From contig JBJEQN010000100.1 in the NCBI GenBank assembly GCA_051881775.1, positions 1 to 7,553 on the forward strand: DNA of 7,553 nucleotides, given 5' to 3'. The position numbers were made by a program, and so were the translations under genes. Below the pieces are notes generated by a model, which ran no database searches, had not been told where the DNA came from, and saw nothing but the letters and a program-made list of their open reading frames with translations. The stretch comes from UMGS363 sp051881775. GTDB lineage: Bacteria > Bacillota > Clostridia > Oscillospirales > Ruminococcaceae. Shown here one piece after another: positions 5,383 through 7,553 of this stretch; positions within the stretch are counted from its first letter, which is position 1, and every line of letters begins with the position of its first letter.

Positions 5383-6381
5383 TTAAACTAAATTATTAAG
5401 CCGTTTTATCTGGCGTATATCTTCTCCTGCAAAGCAAAGTGTGCTGAAAACTCCGAATATTCTTGATATTATTCGGTCGTTATACTTTTTCTGAAGCTCG
5501 TCAATGGAAAGGTTGGTGTTTATAATAGTAGGAAGTCCCAGATTTATTCTGCTGTTAATAATATTGTAGGTTGCGGATTCATAAAACGCCGTGCTGAATT
5601 CGGAGCCGAGGTCATCAAGGATAAGAAGTTCCGTGTTTATAAGCAGGTTCATCGTATCTCCTGATTCACTGTCTCCTGCTTTGCCGAAATGCTCCTTTTC
5701 AATGGCGGAAAGATAGTTTATCAGCGAACCGTAAGCAACGGTATATCCTTTTTCCGCAACAGCCTTGGCAATGGACAGGGAAAGATGTGTTTTTCCAACG
5801 CCTGTTTTGCCGTACATAAAAATGCTGCCCGACTTTTCGCTGAAAGTATCCGCATATTTACGGCAGAAATCAAACACCTTTGACATCTGTTCAAAGCAGT
5901 CTCCGCCGTTCTGAGTTTTCCTGCCTTTGTAAAACTCCAGAGAAAAATGCTCAAAATCACATTCAGGCATATTTGCCGATTCGTTGAGCCGTTCAATGGA
6001 GTATTTGTTCAGCAGCCTTGTAAAGCAGGCACATCTCTCGCCGTTTACATAACCTTTGTCACTGCATTTGGGGCAGTAATAATGGGTTTCCAAGTAATCT
6101 GCCGGATATCCGTTAGCTTCAAGGAGCTGAGCAGCCAGCTTCTGACCCTGCAGGTTCTTTTCTTTTATCTTATCGAAATTGTCCGTAAAGTTTTTATTTT
6201 TTGATATTATCAGCTTTGAAAGCTCTATGACCGTCTGCGAAAGCTGATTGTATATTTCTCTTATTTCGGGGATATTTTGACCGATCTCATTCTCACGGCG
6301 TTTCTGTTCGGCTTCTGCATCAAAGCGCCGTCTGTTCAGTTCCGCTTCGGCTTTGTCGTATATGCTGCGGTCGTAGCTCAT
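5383..6381 (-). CDS. dnaC: DnaC/DnaI-type AAA+ ATPase, replicative helicase loader
   Basis: A 332-residue AAA+ ATPase of the DnaC/DnaI (IstB-like) family, which loads the replicative helicase onto DNA at initiation. The N-terminal ~95 residues are charged and helical, as expected for the helicase-binding part. A zinc-binding cluster follows: C103-x2-C106 and C117-x-C119 within CPKCSDKGYVNGERCACF. The ATPase core has Walker A GKTGVGKT (191-198), Walker B LLILDD (252-257), a sensor-1 segment TIINTN (285-290) and the arginine-finger/sensor region NDRIISRIFG (301-310). This zinc cluster plus AAA+ order matches B. subtilis DnaI better than a transposon IstB. AAAGGAGG sits 9 bases before the ATG, inside the end of the upstream gene; the genes are four bases apart, so translation is probably coupled. 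No convincing terminator follows. Confidence 0.9.
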   Translation of the reverse strand: MSYDRSIYDKAEAELNRRRFDAEAEQKRRENEIGQNIPEIREIYNQLSQTVIELSKLIISKNKNFTDNFDKIKEKNLQGQKLAAQLLEANGYPADYLETHYYCPKCSDKGYVNGERCACFTRLLNKYSIERLNESANMPECDFEHFSLEFYKGRKTQNGGDCFEQMSKVFDFCRKYADTFSEKSGSIFMYGKTGVGKTHLSLSIAKAVAEKGYTVAYGSLINYLSAIEKEHFGKAGDSESGDTMNLLINTELLILDDLGSEFSTAFYESATYNIINSRINLGLPTIINTNLSIDELQKKYNDRIISRIFGVFSTLCFAGEDIRQIKRLNNLV

Positions 6382-6385
6382 AGCG

Positions 6386-7423
6386 TCAGTCCTCCTTTAT
6401 GGTCGGGATATTGTTCATGGCGTGTTCAAGCAGCCTGTTGAGGTCGTAGGAATGTTCCTCTGCGGCGGAAGGTGCCGATTGAACAGCTTTGACGGGATTA
6501 TTTTTGTTCTGCGCATAACGTGCATTATAGCTGTCGATCTCGGGGATAGTATGCAGGTTGTTAAGGTTCCAGTCGGTAAGAATTTTGTTCATATACCCGA
6601 AAGCGACCTTGCCCGTTGCATTTACGGTCTTTTCATAAGCATATTCGATAAGCTCTATGGTGATGCCGCTCTTGTCCCAGGCTTCAACATAATCCCGTTC
6701 CTTTGAAGTAAGGTTTCGTTTCAGCCCAAGCCTTGAAACTACCTGTCCTCCCAGAGAATGGGCGCTCTGCATACGGCGTATTTCCGCTTCTGCTTGTTCA
6801 TGGGTGGAAATATCCTTTTCTATCCATGACTCGGCAATTCTTTCAATGTAGCTTATTCCGGATTTATTTATGGATTTGCAAAAATCAATTATCATAAGAA
6901 TAATATCGCTGCCCATTGAATGAAAATCGTGCAGCCATATAAGAGTGCGCTGCTCGGTGTAGGTAAGAACTTTTCCCAGAATTTCCTCGGTGCTTTTAAA
7001 AAGAAACGCTAATTCATCCGATTGATTTATTCGTTCTGCGATTTCTTGGGGCGTGAGCATCTTTGCCGACCGTTCAAGTGATTTTTGCGATGAAACAGCC
7101 GATATGTTTTTGGCGGCAGAAGGTGTGGTTTCGGCAACGTTTTTTACATCGGCTTCAGCCTGACGGACGGTGTTTCCCGCACGGCATATAACACCAACCT
7201 GTTCCCAGTAGGAAAAAGCGTCCTCAACGTCCTCGGCGGTCATATGCTTGTCGATCTTTTCTGCAATATCCGCCGCATTATCATCGTCCGCAGTTTTATG
7301 TCTCATTATGTATATAAGCACTTTTACCGCTTTGCCGCTTGCAAGCTTTATATAATTATCGGCAACGCAGTCGGGGACGGCAAATGCTCCGTCGGCAGCG
7401 CTCCAGTTAACTTTGTAATTCAT
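6386..7423 (-). CDS. DnaB/DnaD-family replication initiation protein (helicase co-loader)
   Basis: A 345-residue cytoplasmic protein of the Gram-positive DnaB/DnaD superfamily that helps open the origin and recruit the helicase loader. Residues ~1-85 resemble a winged-helix DDBH1 domain (KLASGKAVKVLIYIMRH, EDVEDAFSYWEQVGVI). A low-complexity linker rich in Ala and Ser follows (~86-120). Two DDBH2 domains come next, each ending in the family motif YxxxIxxxW: Y192-I196-W200 and Y277-I281-W285 (FGYMNKILTDW). DDBH1-DDBH2-DDBH2 is the order of B. subtilis DnaB, whereas DnaD has one DDBH2, so DnaB-like is the better label although databases may say DnaD-domain protein. In B. subtilis dnaB likewise neighbours dnaI. 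GAGG is 7 bases before the ATG. First gene of the operon. Confidence 0.88.
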   Translation of the reverse strand: MNYKVNWSAADGAFAVPDCVADNYIKLASGKAVKVLIYIMRHKTADDDNAADIAEKIDKHMTAEDVEDAFSYWEQVGVICRAGNTVRQAEADVKNVAETTPSAAKNISAVSSQKSLERSAKMLTPQEIAERINQSDELAFLFKSTEEILGKVLTYTEQRTLIWLHDFHSMGSDIILMIIDFCKSINKSGISYIERIAESWIEKDISTHEQAEAEIRRMQSAHSLGGQVVSRLGLKRNLTSKERDYVEAWDKSGITIELIEYAYEKTVNATGKVAFGYMNKILTDWNLNNLHTIPEIDSYNARYAQNKNNPVKAVQSAPSAAEEHSYDLNRLLEHAMNNIPTIKED

Positions 7424-7458
7424 TTCAGACCTCTTCTTCGATTCAATATAATGCTTAT

Positions 7459-7487
7459 ATTATAGCATAATAATGTTTGTTTTACAA
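7459..7487 (-). promoter_or_regulatory. SigA-type extended -10 promoter of the helicase-loader operon
   Basis: On the minus strand TTGTAA (7487-7482) is 17 bases from TATAAT (7464-7459), which is preceded by TGC to give the extended -10 TGnTATAAT. The predicted start is near 7452, about 28 bases before the ATG of the DnaB-like gene. Both boxes and the spacing are close to ideal. Confidence 0.75.
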
Positions 7488-7553
7488 GCCTGAAAATATA
7501 ATACTAATTCCAAATCAACCTATAGACAAATTCGACAGCCATAACCCAGCCAC
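7488..7553. other. Unassigned window end upstream of the helicase-loader promoter
   Basis: Sixty-six bases with no supported gene. The longest minus-strand frame reading in from the edge (7551 to 7504) has 15 codons and ends GWVMAVEFVYRLIWN-stop. It could be the tail of a gene outside the window or the end of a dispersed repeat; nothing here decides between them. Confidence 0.3.

Noticed and set aside
7451..7468. Short inverted repeat ATGCT/AGCAT around the -10 of the helicase-loader promoter
   Set aside because: Only five pairs in AT-rich DNA; too short to call an operator.
7531..7537. Second perfect Spo0A-box 7-mer (TTCGACA) about 80 bases upstream of the helicase-loader start
   Set aside because: Single isolated box, far from the -35, at a chance-level frequency; no second box at a 10-base interval.
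1..7553. CRISPR array, tRNA, rRNA, transposase, phage or defence genes
   Set aside because: I found no regular spaced repeats, cloverleaf, rRNA segment or matching protein motif; all long frames are accounted for by housekeeping, transport, chemotaxis and sporulation genes.

Overview
The window looks like the chromosome of a spore-forming, probably motile, gut-type Firmicute. I infer the class Clostridia and most likely the Oscillospiraceae (Ruminococcus-like). The basis is the spoIIGA-sigE-sigG block, a CheV-type chemotaxis protein, a DnaB/DnaD-family plus DnaC/DnaI helicase-loader pair, AT-rich intergenic DNA with strong AAGGAGG-type ribosome sites, and moderate-GC coding sequence. The family is an inference from protein resemblance only.

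Layout. Positions 1-1408 (+): the 3' part of a polyamine ABC-transporter substrate-binding protein (PotD-like, with a C-terminal membrane anchor), followed without a gap by a GNAT acetyltransferase. Positions 1413-3907 (-): the sporulation operon spoIIGA-sigE-sigG, tail to tail with the acetyltransferase. Positions 3908-4385: a 478-base gene-free stretch holding a Spo0A-type promoter, three terminators pointing the same way, and a 113-base structured repeat. Positions 4386-5294 (-): cheV with its own SigA-type promoter. Positions 5383-7423 (-): a DnaB/DnaD-family initiation protein and a DnaC/DnaI-like AAA+ ATPase, four bases apart, behind an extended -10 promoter. Positions 7424-7553 hold that promoter and an unassigned end.

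How it works together. SpoIIGA is the membrane protease that removes the pro-sequence of SigE, the first mother-cell sigma factor. SigG is the late forespore sigma factor and must stay silent early, although it lies directly downstream of sigE. The sequence suggests control at RNA level. Just upstream of sigG is a 25-bp almost perfect hairpin whose 3' arm contains the sigG ribosome site and ends at the ATG. Its 5' arm carries a good SigF -10 element, so a SigF transcript would start in the loop and lack the blocking arm. Upstream of sigE a 9-bp hairpin sits between a strong AAAGGAGG and the ATG; folded, it brings a site 32 bases away to an effective 10. These two RNA devices, and the Spo0A-like promoter with a long 21-bp spacer, are the most interesting parts of the window. 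The proteins themselves are mostly ordinary members of known families.
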